A stretch of 64,000 nucleotides of DNA from Pyrenochaeta sp. MPI-SDFR-AT-0127 (GCA_020747015.1 JAGTJM010000028.1:372001-436000); one strand, 5' to 3'; shown: positions 11,401-23,212, counted from the stretch's first letter. Notes: generated by a model from the sequence alone, not told the origin. A program made the numbers and translations.

Positions 11401-12700
11401 TTTCCTGCCAAGAGTGGCAGATCACCTTGGCAAAAGACTTTGTGCAACGGCTGAGCCCATTTGTGTAAGGTTGACCCTCTTTGCTGGGTGACAAAGTGAT
11501 GAAAAACCCTCTTGGCTTCTCTGTTCAGTGAATCATTGCTTGAAAGGGATATCAGAAAAGACGACTTCCGCCCTAGCGTTCGTAGAGTCATTTGGCTATC
11601 AAATGTCTTCGTAAAGCGCACACTGAGGAGACTATCAAAGGAAGGATTCTGTAATATTGTCCCCAGATTAGAGCAGAAACATAGTCGGCAGATGACGTGC
11701 AGTTCCCAAGCTCTCTCCGAAGCTTGGCTACGGGAGGCTTGAGGTAGTGTACAGATGGCTTCCACATGTTGTGCCGAAAGACGCGTAATGTATTTCTACG
11801 AAACAGCTTTGGTGCCACATGATCGATCAAATCAATAATAGAAGCTTGAGCCCTCAACATGCTCTGCCGCTACCAACGCGGATTCTCCAACAAAAGCAAC
11901 AAGATGTTGCGTCGAGCATTGTCGAGCTTTTCAATACTAGTTTCGTATCTGCGTTACAATTCTAGTCCAGTTCAAGCAAGGCATGGAACAATAACCGCGT
12001 GCAAGCATGGGATTAGTTGATTCAGTTGGTCCTTGTAGAACTGCCTGTTTCAGCTCCGCTAATGTTGGAGTACCGATGAAGTACACAAATTCGTGAATCA
12101 ATGTTCGTGTTTCAAAGTCACAAGCATGCTGGATAGTAGAAATGATGCCCCTAGTCTTGCAATATCTTACACATTTCCATTAGAGATTATCTACACTGCG
12201 TCTTCCTACACTAGTTCGCTTGCTCAACCACATTTTTAAGCGTGGAGTCATGTACAAAGTGAAAGCGAACGGTACTGCGTCTATGCGCATATCTTTTCAA
12301 CCCCTCAACGCGAGGCCGTATGCCTATCCAGATGGCATCCATATAAACCCAAGGGTATCCCAAACAAGCCACCCACCAAAGATGGAAGGAAAAATATGAG
12401 GCGCGCTGATGTGCGCGTAGAAATTAGCTGTTATGAAAGGCCATAGTATTGGCTCCGTGGATCTCAAAGAGTAGGAGAAATCGGTGATTTGGTGTCGCTG
12501 ACGCTGTGCTCGACATATAGCACTCCAAAAAAAAAGTACGGAAGCATGAGGACATGAAATGGAAAACATGTGCGGCTGACTCGAAGTAGCGGGCGACATT
12601 GAGTCTTCATGTAGTCGTACACGTTTGTATAGAGCAACAGAAATCGACAAGGACCCTTGTCGAGACTCTACAGCGCACATTAGCCGCTACCCTAACATGC
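8497..12700. other. Gene-free region, 4.2 kb
   Basis: It holds the long upstream region of the SAT4-like kinase (to the left, minus strand) and the 3' side of the large disordered protein (to the right, minus strand). There are homopolymer runs: G at about 9152-9160 and T at about 9298-9308. The open frames here, the longest 357 codons on the minus strand at 8513-9586, are Pro/Arg/Ser-rich and lack domains. A long 5' leader or non-coding transcripts are possible; nothing is provable. Confidence 0.5.
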
Positions 12701-15700
12701 TTAGTCGTTGAGCCCAAAGACCCGCCTCAAGCCCTGGAACTTTTTCTTCTTCCCACTCCTCCCGTATGAAACTGATCGGCCTTGTGCATCGACAACTGGA
12801 GCGGTGGCATTTGAAGTTGTGCTTGATTGACGATTCACAAAACGCGGTCGCCGTGGGGCAATGCCATCGGAGCTCAATGGACGTTCATCGTTGCCGATGG
12901 TTGGGGGCAACGTGAGAGGCCACTCAGGCGTTGAGCGACGCTGAAGCTTGGGAGACTTTTTGGTTTGTGGCGATGTAGTTACCAAGGCGCCAACATCCAT
13001 ATCCTTGTCCTCGTCAATCGGCGTGAGTGGCAATCCCAACTCACGGTTTCGTTGCGATGGTGGCATAGGAATGTCGTCCGTTGCCGAGTTGGGCGAAGCC
13101 GTGTTCGACAGGGAGGTAGCAGCCTTCTTCTTGCCTAGCCCAAAGAAACTACGCTTTGTCTTTGCTTTGCCGCCAGCTTCGAATGAGGGCAAGGCAGGCG
13201 CATGCTTGCTATCGCGTAATGACCCAGCTAACAGAGTAGCACCTTGTCCGTTACCATTACCGTTCGTTTGACCATTAGTAACTCTATTCGCTGCTGGCTC
13301 TGCTTTGTTCGACGGTGCCTTGTCATCAGCTTCCTCTTCCAGGTCCGTCGAATCGCCATCCTCCTCACCAGCCTTTCTCGGAATGCCTCGTACGGGAGCT
13401 AGACCTGGTGGTAATTCATAGTCATCTATGTCATCAGAGTCAGAGTCGGCAAATCGGCTTTGGAAATGCCGTGGCTGTTCATCATCGTCCTCATCGCTCG
13501 AGTCTGCAAAGCGGCTCTTCAAGGGGGCCTTTGAGGTTTTATTGCGTTCTATGGCTGATGTCTTCTGCTTTAGTTGCTTGTTAAACCTAGGCATTGCCGG
13601 TTTGTCCGGCTTTGTAGGTAGCGGCGGCGCGGCCTCCATAGGTTTGCTTGTTCGGAACCGTCCCATGGGTGATAGCGACCGGATGCTAAATCTCGAAGAC
13701 TTCACTGGCTCTGGGGTCGGCGACGAAGGTCGCATGGACTTTCGTATGGCAGGGGACGGAGACACTGGAGGCGATATAGAGCGAAGTTGCTTGGGTGCAG
13801 GGCCCGGCGCAGTGGCTCGCATGGTGGGGACAGGGTCGTTTCTCATCGAAGCACGCATGGTGTATCGGCCGCCCCGGCTCCGTGAACCTCGTGCTCGTGT
13901 TCGTTGAAAACTACTTGCTGATGCATCAGAATCACTGTCGTACGCAGGGACAGGAGCGGTGGTTTGCTTGACGGTAGGCATGCTCTGGGGTCTTGGCTTA
14001 GGATTCGTTGCCGCAGCTGGGATATGCCTCTTCTGAAGTGCGCCTCGGGGCGGCTTCGTCTCCAAAAGTACCATACTATGGCGTGATGCAGCCAAACCCA
14101 GGTTTGTTGGCGGTGTTGAGAGTGTTGCATCGCCTCCTCGCATGCTCTTTCGCAATTGCGGTTGTGCTCGTGGAGCAGGGTCTGAAGCTCCGCGCATGCT
14201 CGACCGCATTTGTGGTTCTGCACGAGTGCTATGGCCTGGCCCCGCGCGCATGGTCTTCTTCATATGAGGCTCCCCTGACTGAGCTTGCTTAGGAGGTGGT
14301 CCCCTCATGGACTGTCTCATCTGAGGCTCTGCTGGCCGAGCTGTTTGCACATTGACGGCCTTCTTCAGCGCTGACTTGAGGGGTTTTGGCGACGGTTGGG
14401 CATCCTGCGATGCCGCAGACGGCTTGGGTACTGGCTCAGCTGCGGTTTGCCCTTCAGCGTGTGACTGCCTTTGTGAGTCGGGTGCTTGCACTACTCCGGT
14501 CGCCACAGCCTCAGCATGTGATCGCTCATTGGTAGGAATTTCATCTTCCTGTGGCTGCTTCAGAGATGCATTGACTCCGCTCCAGTGACGTCTAGTAACA
14601 TCCCAGTCTTGAGTAGGAGTGGCATCCGAATCGGCGGAATCGTCCGCAACTGTCTCGTGTTGTAGCTTCGACGATGTGGGACTTTCTGCTGCACTTTTGT
14701 CTGCATATCTAGAGAAGAGCAAGCCAGACGACGAAGGAACGACTGGACTCTCGACTATGGCGTTGATGCTACCGAAGCCGGCTTCAGTATCCGAAAGATC
14801 CTCGTAAGCATCACTGTAGACGCTACTGTTATCGTCGACCGAGTCATACTCTTCAGCATTCGAGACCGGCTGTGGTGGCTCTGGCTCTACAATTGGGGTG
14901 GAGTGTTTCTCTTTTGACACATTGCGAGACTGCTCAGTTTTCTCAAAACCTGGCTCGGGGCCTTCCTCGTCCCAGCCCCCAGGTATCATCATGCTCTGGA
15001 ATTTTGGTTCGGGTCTCTCATGTGGGCTAGGAGTCGCAGGTAGAAGTGCAATCTGGGGTATCTCGATGATTCGTTCCGAAGTTGAGCCTGGCGTAGACGA
15101 CTTTCCATCCGTTGGAGTGGTCAAAGACTTGGGCTCGGGCATAGGCGGCTGCTGCGACGCTCCCAGAGCCTCTCCGTGCTTCTCTGTGATGGATTCTTCG
15201 CTTGAGTCTGATATATAACCGCTGCCTTCTACAGAAGTTACCTCTGGTGGGAGTGGATCATTTGTTGCCCCTTGTTTTCGAGCAAAATCCTGAGCGAGAA
15301 TACCCCCGACGACGTGATCACTGGAAGCGAGCAGGGGTTCCCCAATTGAACTCACAGATGCCGACATGGGTGTTGTCGATACTGTTTCAGTGACTTTTTC
15401 TGCAACATCCTCGTGTGCGGGTCGCCGATCTTTGTCCCGGATGCTGCTGAATGAAGGGAGAGCCGACCGTGGCTTCATAAAGTCTGTAAACTCATCAACC
15501 TGTGTAGCGGGCGCTGGACTCCATTTCGAGGCGCTCAGGCCTGGCGGGGTTGTAGGTATCTCATCCTCTGCATACGCCGCCGTGCCTGCGATGACTGGCT
15601 TTTCTTCAAAGCTAACCCTGATGTTCCTCTTCTTTCTGGAGCCATCGTCGGATGTTGTATCCGAAGCCTCACTCGGTGCGCTTTTGCTGGACAAGCGGCC

Positions 15701-17448
15701 ATTGAGCGCAATAGGAGAGCTACCGCGTCTCGAGACGGAAGGCGATGACTTTAGTGCAGATTTCGCAGGGGATATCGAACGTGGTGGAGGTTGATGCTTT
15801 TCTCCGGCGAGTTCGACAGCCATTGGGGCAAAATGAGCATTGCGCGGTGGGCTCAATGATGACTGTCTATCATGTGCAGTGCGGCCGCTACCAACAACTT
15901 GGTCGGCCCGTGTGTTTGATGCGCGGGTGGCAGGGGCTTCGATTTGAGGGTACGCACTCTCCTGGTTTGGTGCAAAATTGGATGGGGCAGGACCCTCTGT
16001 TCGCTCAGCCCGCACGTCATGTGCAGGAGACTCCAGCTTGTGACTAACACTCGCCTCCTCAAGGTGCTGATGAATATCTTCATCTGCAAAGTCTTCGATG
16101 TGCCGCCTGTCCGTCAAGCCGTCCCGAGACTCTGATGCATACGGCACAGGCTGACGTTGTACGATGCCGCCACTTCGCGCAGAAGTATCCAATCGAGGGA
16201 GTAGGACGTCTTTGCTTCGCTGCGAAGCTGGCGATGCTTCTTGCTGGACAGGCTGGCGTTGTGGGCTCGGAGCGCGTCGGGCAGACTGTTGTCTAGGGAG
16301 GTGATGCGAATCATAGTCGTCCACGTGCTGTGCGATGTATTGCTGGGCCGGCTGCTCTGGCTCCTGGTTCAACTCGCGATGACGGGCCATGGCATCCTGC
16401 TTGTGAATAAAGGTTCGCGTCGAAGGATCGTAGATGGCATCGGCAGAGTTTGGATCCACCTGTCGCGGAGCCTGTGTCGCCGTTGTCTGCAAGTAGGACC
16501 GTGATTGCACGGCTGTGCCAGATGGCTTCGCGCGCATGCTGCCGCTCGACAGCCGTGAGCCCTGGACGCCCTGCGACACCTGATGGGTCCTGACTGGGCG
16601 GTCTGCAGCATTTTGAACCGACTGCTGGGTGCTTTGGAGGTCAAGTCCTGACGGGGGGGTTGCTGTCTTGGGCCGCGATGTCGATGCCATGCGCTGGACT
16701 GCCTCTTGGTTCACGACAGGCCCTCCAAACCAGCCATGACCAGACTGTGGAGGGGGATTTTGCTTGGGCGTGGGCGTGCCTGGCGACATTGGGCGCGAGA
16801 AGTTGACGGAGCGCTGCGCGGCATCCTCCTCTTCGGACACCTGAGCGAGGTGGCTCGTAGGGCGCTGCCCTCTGCCAGCCGTGTTCTGGACGCCTCTGTC
16901 TAGGCTCACGCCCCGGCCGCCGCCTCTGGGAGCAGGCGAGCCTCCGCGGTAGACAGGCTCGAGGCTCGATGCGCGGCGATGGGCCGGGCCGCCCTCTGCG
17001 ATGTTCTTGGGGACGGGGGGGACGGGCGGCGCGTGTGGCTCTGCCGGGCTCCCTCTGCCGGGCGATGCTGCACGAAATGAGCGCTCTGTCATGGAACCCG
17101 AGCTCGACTGGCGACGCAACGGACCTGACCGTGGGAGGCTGCCATTTGAAGACGCTGAATTGCGCCGCACCATGCGCTTGGTGACGGTTTCGCCGACGGG
17201 GGTGGGCGTTGCGACGTGGGTGCGCAGGGCGGCGGCGGCGGCTGCAGACGAGAGGGCGCCGTTGGAGTCGCGGTCTCTGACAAAGGCCTTGGTGGCAGCG
17301 AGCGAGGCCGACGCGCTCGGGGGAGGTGCTCGCTGGGGCTGTATGGCAAGGCATCCGGTGGTTAGCACAAGCGCTGGTGTCTTGCTGTGGCAGCCGCGGG
17401 AACAACACGTACCGGATTCGACGCCGCCCGTCGCCGTTTTCCAAACAT
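12701..17448 (-). CDS. Large intrinsically disordered protein with SMR-type repeats, conserved hypothetical
   Basis: 1557 aa in two exons, 17413-17448 and 12701-17338. The main frame has no ATG at its start. A 12-codon first exon (MFGKRRRAASNP), a GTACGT donor and a 74-nt intron ending in ACAG restore an in-frame start. The protein is almost wholly low-complexity. The N-terminal part has a conserved-looking LAATKAFV ... AAAAALRTH ... TKRMVRRNS region. The middle holds a KKRNIRVSFEEK site matching the PP1-docking RVxF motif. Residues coded by about 13730-14340 contain repeated P-x-M-R-x-S-M-R units. The C terminus is basic and amphipathic (SGKKKKFQGLRRVFGLND). A cortical or scaffold role is possible, but no function is assigned. 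Confidence 0.8.
17413..17448 (-). other. First coding exon of the large disordered protein
   Basis: It is 36 nt long and encodes MFGKRRRAASNP. The donor is GTACGT directly after codon 12, and the acceptor ACAG lies at 17339-17342. Reading continues at PQRAPPPSAS. The phase-0 join keeps the frame, and it replaces a GTG start that would otherwise have to be assumed. Confidence 0.75.
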
Positions 17449-18680
17449 GTTTTTCGTTTTTTTTTTGGATTAAAGATTATGGCAAGTACTACAAGTGGCT
17501 CTGGCTCTGCATCTCGGGCTGGTATGGCGATGGGTGCTGGGCGCTCGGTGTTTGGGGTGCAGGGGTGGAATGATGTCACTTGCGCAGTATCGGACCTTTG
17601 CGGGCTGGAGCGACAGGAGTCGAGCAGACAGGGTGGCACGACGCAAATGGAAGCGCACGACGACAAGATGCAGCAGAGCCTCGCAGTGGGGACGGATGAG
17701 GATGAGGATTCGCACCGGGGGTGGAGGTGCCTTGTTAGCTAGCAAAAACAAGTGAGATGATCGTCATGCTGCGCGCTCCTGGCCTAGTTGCATCTGAGCT
17801 TGGCCCCTCGTCCCCATATGGCGCCAGCCACTGCCAGCACGCCCTCGAGCCCGCCATATGCTCCTGTTGCAGAAACAAGCTCAACCACATCACCGTCTCA
17901 TCTTGAAAACACTTGTCGGCGACTCAGTGGCCTCAGGGACTTTGGGGCAGCCCAATCGTCGCTGCTGGCGCTGCATCCATCATCCTACCAAGGCGAATTC
18001 TTGCACCCCATTAGCTCTGTGCTTTCCCATAGCATCCGCCAGCATCCTCTCTACACCACTTCAACCCTCATTCTCACCCTCATGCTCATCTTCATCCTCA
18101 TGCTCATGTCCCATGGTGCCTAAGCTACCACCGTACACAAAGACCCCGATTTGCATGCGGCCAATCTGCGAGCTACCGTGGCCTGGGCCGCGTCTAACAA
18201 ACTCGACATCCGACGCTACTAGCCGCCATGACGTAGTCATCATCTTCCCTGTTCAGAGCGCGGTTTGTCAGTTTGCTGTTGGCATTTTGCATTCCGTGCA
18301 CGATACAATGACTAGTCGTCTGGTCACTTGCCGCGGACAATCATGATTGATTCAAGATAGCAGTGCTCGACCACAGCCCCGACACACCCACCCTCTTCCT
18401 GCTCCAATAATGGACGCTGAATTAGTCACCAGCGTCTTGTCTTTGCCATCACGCTGCCCTTCTCTTTTCCGGCACTCTTGGAAATATATCCGGCGCCTTC
18501 CCCGCACAAATAGTGAAATCGATGCATCAACAAACTACTCCAGACAGACCTGCACAAGACTGAACTCATGGTTGAAGAAGATAACATTCGCCCCCTCTAT
18601 CCCAACTAACACCCCATCAACTCCACAGTGTCGATACTCACCCTCTCTACGGCCGTCCTGCACTTCTGTCGACGCCCAAC
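17449..18680. other. Divergent intergenic region, 1.2 kb
   Basis: Shared upstream region of the large disordered protein (minus) and the epoxide-hydrolase-like gene (plus). There is a T-run near 17457-17467 just upstream of the left start codon, and TCATGCTCATC-like direct repeats near 18075-18110. No RNA gene was recognised. Confidence 0.5.
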
Positions 18681-19877
18681 ATGCCCCCTCCAGCTCCAGC
18701 TCCAGCTCCATCTGCCAGCCTACCACCTCTGCCGTTGCCCGCAGGTATCTCGGAGAATTATGTTTTCTGTCCTTCAAACGGCCTCACTTTCCACATCTTA
18801 GAGGCTGGCTACACGCCACAGCGTGAGAAACCTCTTATTATCCTTTGCCATGGATACCCTGAGCTGGCCTTCTCGTGGAGAAAGGTGATGCTGCCTCTTG
18901 CTGATGCGGGCTACTACGTTGTGGCTTTTGACCAGCGAGGCTACGGAAGAACCACCGGCTGGGATACCTCCTCCTTCATCAATACAAACATGGCGCAATT
19001 TGCTCTTACCAGTGTTGTTCGCGATGTTGTCACTCTCGTAAATGCATTGGGCTATCGCGAGGTCAACTGTATCGTCGGGCATGATTTTGGCGCAGTAACA
19101 GCAAGCATGGCTGCATTGATGCGTCCCGACCTGTTTAGAAGCGTCGTCATGATGAGCCATCCTTTTAAGGCGCCCGCCACTCTCCCTTTCGACATTGCTC
19201 ATGGAGGTGGCCAGCTGCCTGCTCCACCACTCGACATCCAAGTCGAGTTAGCAAAGTTACCAGAGCCGAGGAAGCACTACAAGTGGTACAACAGTACCAG
19301 CGACGCGGCCAAACACTGGTCGAACCCTGCGCAAGGCCTGCGTGGATTTTTAAGGGGATATCTTCACGTCAAGTCTGCCAATTGGAAGGGGAACAATCCA
19401 CATGCGCTTAAAGGCTGGACCGCAGAAGAAGTGGCCAAACTTCCTCACTACTACGTACTGCCGCTTGGCAAGTCCATGCCCGAGGCAATTGCCGACATGA
19501 TGGTCGTTGAAGACGCTTCTGCGACAAAGTCTTGGATGCCAGATGAAGATCTCGATGTGTATGTGCAAGAATGGTCAAGGACAGGCTTCCAAGGTGGCCT
19601 GAACTTCTATCGGACAACTACCAATCCGACCAGGTTGAAAGAGCTCGAACTTTTTGCAGGAAAGACCATCGAGTGCCCCAGTACATTCATCTCGGGTGCC
19701 CAAGATTGGGGCAACTATCAACAACCTGGAGCTATCGAGGCGTTCCCAGACTCATGTTCCGACTTTCGAGGCATCAGGCTCATTGATGGCGCTGGGCACT
19801 GGCCGCAGCAAGAGCAGCCAGGGAGGGTTGTTGAGGAAATACTGACATTCCTTCAAAGTCTGTCAACGACTTCGTAA
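18681..19877 (+). CDS. Alpha/beta hydrolase, epoxide hydrolase-like
   Basis: A 398-aa single-exon protein. After a Pro/Ala-rich start (about 25 aa) comes an alpha/beta-hydrolase fold of the epoxide hydrolase group. The oxyanion motif HGYPE lies near residue 57, FDQRGYGRT near 89-97, and the nucleophile elbow GHDFGA has its catalytic Asp near 135. A cap region follows, and the base His in GAGHWPQQEQP is near 372. A nucleophilic Asp, rather than Ser, points to epoxide hydrolase or dehalogenase chemistry, and the HGxP motif favours epoxide hydrolase. No signal peptide is seen, so it is probably cytosolic or peroxisomal. The substrate is unknown. Confidence 0.85.
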   Translation: MPPPAPAPAPSASLPPLPLPAGISENYVFCPSNGLTFHILEAGYTPQREKPLIILCHGYPELAFSWRKVMLPLADAGYYVVAFDQRGYGRTTGWDTSSFINTNMAQFALTSVVRDVVTLVNALGYREVNCIVGHDFGAVTASMAALMRPDLFRSVVMMSHPFKAPATLPFDIAHGGGQLPAPPLDIQVELAKLPEPRKHYKWYNSTSDAAKHWSNPAQGLRGFLRGYLHVKSANWKGNNPHALKGWTAEEVAKLPHYYVLPLGKSMPEAIADMMVVEDASATKSWMPDEDLDVYVQEWSRTGFQGGLNFYRTTTNPTRLKELELFAGKTIECPSTFISGAQDWGNYQQPGAIEAFPDSCSDFRGIRLIDGAGHWPQQEQPGRVVEEILTFLQSLSTTS

Positions 19878-20484
19878 GAAGTTGTCAGTCCAAAGTCTGT
19901 ATAATCAATCATTCCACGTGAATATAATGCTCCTCGACCCCGATCACTGGGAATGTCCACTGCCTGATCTTCTTTCTGTGTCAGACTTGAATTGGTCCTG
20001 GCTTTGGGAATATCATAATTGCGCAGGGTAAAACTATGACCCTAAGTGCTTCCTCATCTTTTACCTACAGGAAGAAAGTCTGTTGAGCTCGTTAGGTGAG
20101 ACCTTTAATTTATTTACCCGAAGAGTACTATGTTTCACCATCTACTACTATTCCCTTTACGCACCTATTCAGTCTCTTGCCTTCCTACGTACATCTCGAA
20201 GTGAAGACGAATATCTACGCACAGATCATTGCTAGAATGGTCTCCCACACACAGACACAATAATATAGCAACCCCCACTGCCAATAAATGAATGCGCTAA
20301 GAGCGTCAACAATGATCTACTTACTTTCACCGCACTAGTTCCACCTGCCAATGCTCCCTTTCACTGCATCTCTACACCACTTCACGGTTCACTGTGGGAA
20401 TTGACGGCGTCCAAATTCTGATCTATTTCACCGGACTGTAGCTCCCAACCTCACTCAACTTCTAACCAAACGTCCGTCCACAGA
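19878..20484. other. Intergenic region, 607 bp
   Basis: 3' flank of the hydrolase and upstream region of the TmpA-like gene, both on the plus strand. A CACGTG occurs at about 19915. I see nothing else that can be named. Confidence 0.45.
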
Positions 20485-22164
20485 ATGGCGCACACATTTC
20501 AGCCCACCATTTTTGCCAACAAATATGTCGAGCTCTTCCATGCACCCGTAGCTAACATCTCTGTGCCGTGCTCGGAGGAGAACAACACACTTTGGGAACA
20601 AAGCAGGTCTGCCTCAGGGCAGCGGCGAGCTATCAACACTGGCATAGTACCCGATCTCTGCCATCAACGGACGTTCAATAGTTGCCTACATCGCAGTGCA
20701 ACTGTGTTGCCAACGCTTTCACAAACTCACCTCTCAGAGTTCGAGTCACTCCATTCCTCGAAGGGCAGAGCGGCTTCGCCATTAACAAGCCCACACCATG
20801 ATAGCACGCGCACCACACTTTTCGCAACTCATCGAACACCACAGCGGGGGTGGTATGAACGCAAATACCCCTACTGGGTTACCGCATACCGTATTCTCAT
20901 TGGTCTCACTTTCATTGTTAACCTCGCTATACTCGCTGCATGGTTGATATCAAATCTCCACATCAGCGCCACGACAGGTTCTCCGCTTTCTGGTCCCCTA
21001 GTTGCCACATCTGCCAACTTGTTTGTCGCAGTCCTTGTTCGCCAAGAAGACCTCATTAATGCCAGCTTCTCTCTCGTAGCCAAGACGCCAGCGACTCTAC
21101 CATTGCAAGTTCGGAAGCTAGTCGCAGATTTCCACCACTATGGTGGACTTCATATTGGTTGTGCAATTTCCGCATTGGCGTGGTATTGCGTCTTCGTGGC
21201 GCTCAATACAATCTATACCGCCGGAGTTTTTGGTCGCAATGAGATGACTGGATGGCTTTGGGCCGATATCATCACTTGCTACACCTTTCTGGCATTCATC
21301 ATCTTCATTTGCGTCACTGCACTTCCATGTCTCCGTTCCAATTTTCATAACACGTTCGAGCACACACACCGCTTCGGTGGCTGGGCATCGTTGCTTGTGC
21401 TCTGGATCAACGCAGGTATCGGAACGAGAGCGAATGATACGAGCCACACTCTATACAAGAGTGCATCGATATGGTTTTCTGCAGCAACTACTTTCCTCAT
21501 TGTACTTCCGTGGCTAAGGATCCGCCGCGTACCGATATGCGCTGAACCACTCTCAGGCCGAGAAGTCATAATCACGTTTCCGTACGTCAATGTACCCTTC
21601 ACTTCGACAGTACGGTTGAGTTTGAATCCACTCAGAGAGTGGCATGCGTTCGCAACTATCCCGTCACTTGACAGTTGCAGTGCACACGTCATCATCAGCC
21701 AGGCAGGGGACTGGACAAAAGCTATCATACAGAACCCACCCCGAGAAATCTGGATTCGCAAGCCTACGACAGCAAATTTCCTCGCCTTTACTCAGCTATT
21801 CAACAGTGTCGTTCTCGTTGCCACCGGTGCGGGCATAGGCCCAATGCTCTCACTTTTGCGGTCCCCCACCATCACCGCAATGAAGCAACGACAATGTACG
21901 ATCCGTGTCATGTGGTGCGTGTACGATCCAGATGCACCGTATTGGGCGTTTGCGCAGGATATCATCCACGCCGTGGACCCAAAGCCAAAGATCTTCGACT
22001 CGAGGGACGGGCGGCCAGATGTAGCGTTCGAGGCACAGTATATGAAGCAGGTAGAAGGCATTGAGGCAGTGATGGTAGTCAGCAATAAGACTGTCACAGA
22101 TAGCGTTGTAAGGAGAATCAAGGCACTTGGGGGTGCAGCATATGGAGCAGTTTTCGACTCCTGA
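20485..22164 (+). CDS. tmpA: TmpA-like integral membrane oxidoreductase
   Basis: A 559-aa single-exon protein. The first about 130 residues are soluble, and membrane helices follow from about residue 131 (YRILIGLTFIVNLAILAAWLIS) to about 350. Conserved His residues in FHHYGGLHIG and FEHTHRFGGW resemble haem-ligand positions of ferric-reductase relatives. The C-terminal domain is FAD/NAD(P)-binding in style, with LVATGAGIGPMLSLL at about 443-457. Aspergillus nidulans TmpA is a membrane flavoprotein of this type that takes part in a signal for asexual sporulation. The same domain is also found fused to adenylate-forming enzymes. The family is fairly sure; a sporulation role here is inference. 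Confidence 0.75.
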   Translation: MAHTFQPTIFANKYVELFHAPVANISVPCSEENNTLWEQSRSASGQRRAINTGIVPDLCHQRTFNSCLHRSATVLPTLSQTHLSEFESLHSSKGRAASPLTSPHHDSTRTTLFATHRTPQRGWYERKYPYWVTAYRILIGLTFIVNLAILAAWLISNLHISATTGSPLSGPLVATSANLFVAVLVRQEDLINASFSLVAKTPATLPLQVRKLVADFHHYGGLHIGCAISALAWYCVFVALNTIYTAGVFGRNEMTGWLWADIITCYTFLAFIIFICVTALPCLRSNFHNTFEHTHRFGGWASLLVLWINAGIGTRANDTSHTLYKSASIWFSAATTFLIVLPWLRIRRVPICAEPLSGREVIITFPYVNVPFTSTVRLSLNPLREWHAFATIPSLDSCSAHVIISQAGDWTKAIIQNPPREIWIRKPTTANFLAFTQLFNSVVLVATGAGIGPMLSLLRSPTITAMKQRQCTIRVMWCVYDPDAPYWAFAQDIIHAVDPKPKIFDSRDGRPDVAFEAQYMKQVEGIEAVMVVSNKTVTDSVVRRIKALGGAAYGAVFDS

Positions 22165-22718
22165 GAGGAGAAATTCGGCCTACGTCTCTGCATTCATTGG
22201 TCAGTAAGGATCATGTCTGATTGATGTGTCTTTGGTTACCGTTGGCGTGGGTTGTAGCGCTCCTAAGCTCATCATTCTCATTCTTGTCTTAGAAATGTTT
22301 TCACGAAAGACCTCTCTCGGGCAATGTAAGGTTACTACTATATTAAAGTAATGTACGGAAGGCAGCTATTTCGCTAAGAAGTAGAGTGAAACTGGAGAAA
22401 GAGAATAGATTGAAATTTAAAGCTCCCTCTTCTTCCTTCGTAAAAGCGCAATTCTTTAGTCGAACCTTTGACACGTTATACTTTATCATCTTCCTTACAG
22501 GATTTCCTCATTTTATCCTACAACGAAGGGTCAAGGGAGTTATGAAGTGTTTTCATATCACCCTGTGTAGTTTGAACCCGCGTCAGGTTGCTCCTGGTAA
22601 GATACCACACACATCTTCCTTGCCGCCATTATGCACACTTCTGGGACGTTGTTCATCTTTTCAACTACTGCTCTCGATGATCAACTTCAAATCTTCCCAT
22701 CGTCCAATTAGGTGTATA
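22165..22718. other. Convergent intergenic region, 554 bp
   Basis: 3' flanks of the TmpA-like gene and the small GPI-anchored protein. It is somewhat AT-rich around 22330-22520. No repeat or RNA gene was recognised. Confidence 0.45.
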
Positions 22719-23212
22719 CTACATCAGGAAACCGGCAACAACTCCCGCAATAACCATGACCATACTCTTCGCTCCGTTACTGGCCGCAGCACCAGTGAAT
22801 TGAGGGAGCCCTCCAGTACCTGTCGTTGTGCTAGATCCACCCCCGGTTCCACTCGGCGTTGTCCCATTCGCACCATAACCAGGAACACTAATGATACTTG
22901 GTTTGGTCGAATCATCAGCTGCACATGATGGCACGGCGACGAGGGAACGCGTTACAATAACGTCTGCAGATGGAGCAGACGGACAGCCAGGGGTGACTAC
23001 AATAGTGGTGGTTGGGCTTAAAACTGACGTGGCTGATTGGCTACTGGTAATCAGTGCTTGTCAAATATGTAAAGAATAAAGAGACTTCAGGGTACACGTA
23101 GTGAGTGTGGGGAGGACTCAGCTATGATAGATGGCCTGGGATAAATAACATACGCTGAACTCATGCCGATGGCACAGAAGATCGCACCGACAATAGAGGC
23201 CGAAGACTTCAT
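22719..23212 (-). CDS. Small GPI-anchored cell-surface protein
   Basis: A 126-aa protein built from exons 23154-23212 and 22719-23040. The 113-nt intron has donor GTATGT, a branch-like CACTGATT and acceptor CAGTAG. Exon 1 encodes a signal peptide (MKSSASIVGAIFCAIG, then MSSA). The mature part starts QSATSVLSPTTTIVV, has a few Cys (TPGCPS, VPSCAADD), then a Gly/Thr/Ser-rich stretch. It ends with an omega-like region (GAAASNGAKS) and a hydrophobic tail (MVMVIAGVVAGFLM), as in GPI-anchored wall proteins. I did not recognise a named family. An upstream in-frame Met gives a 39-residue non-signal extension and is less likely. Confidence 0.72.

Noticed and set aside
11292..11765. A 157-codon minus-strand frame
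   Set aside because: It is low in meaningful similarity, and the opposite strand is also open over much of it.
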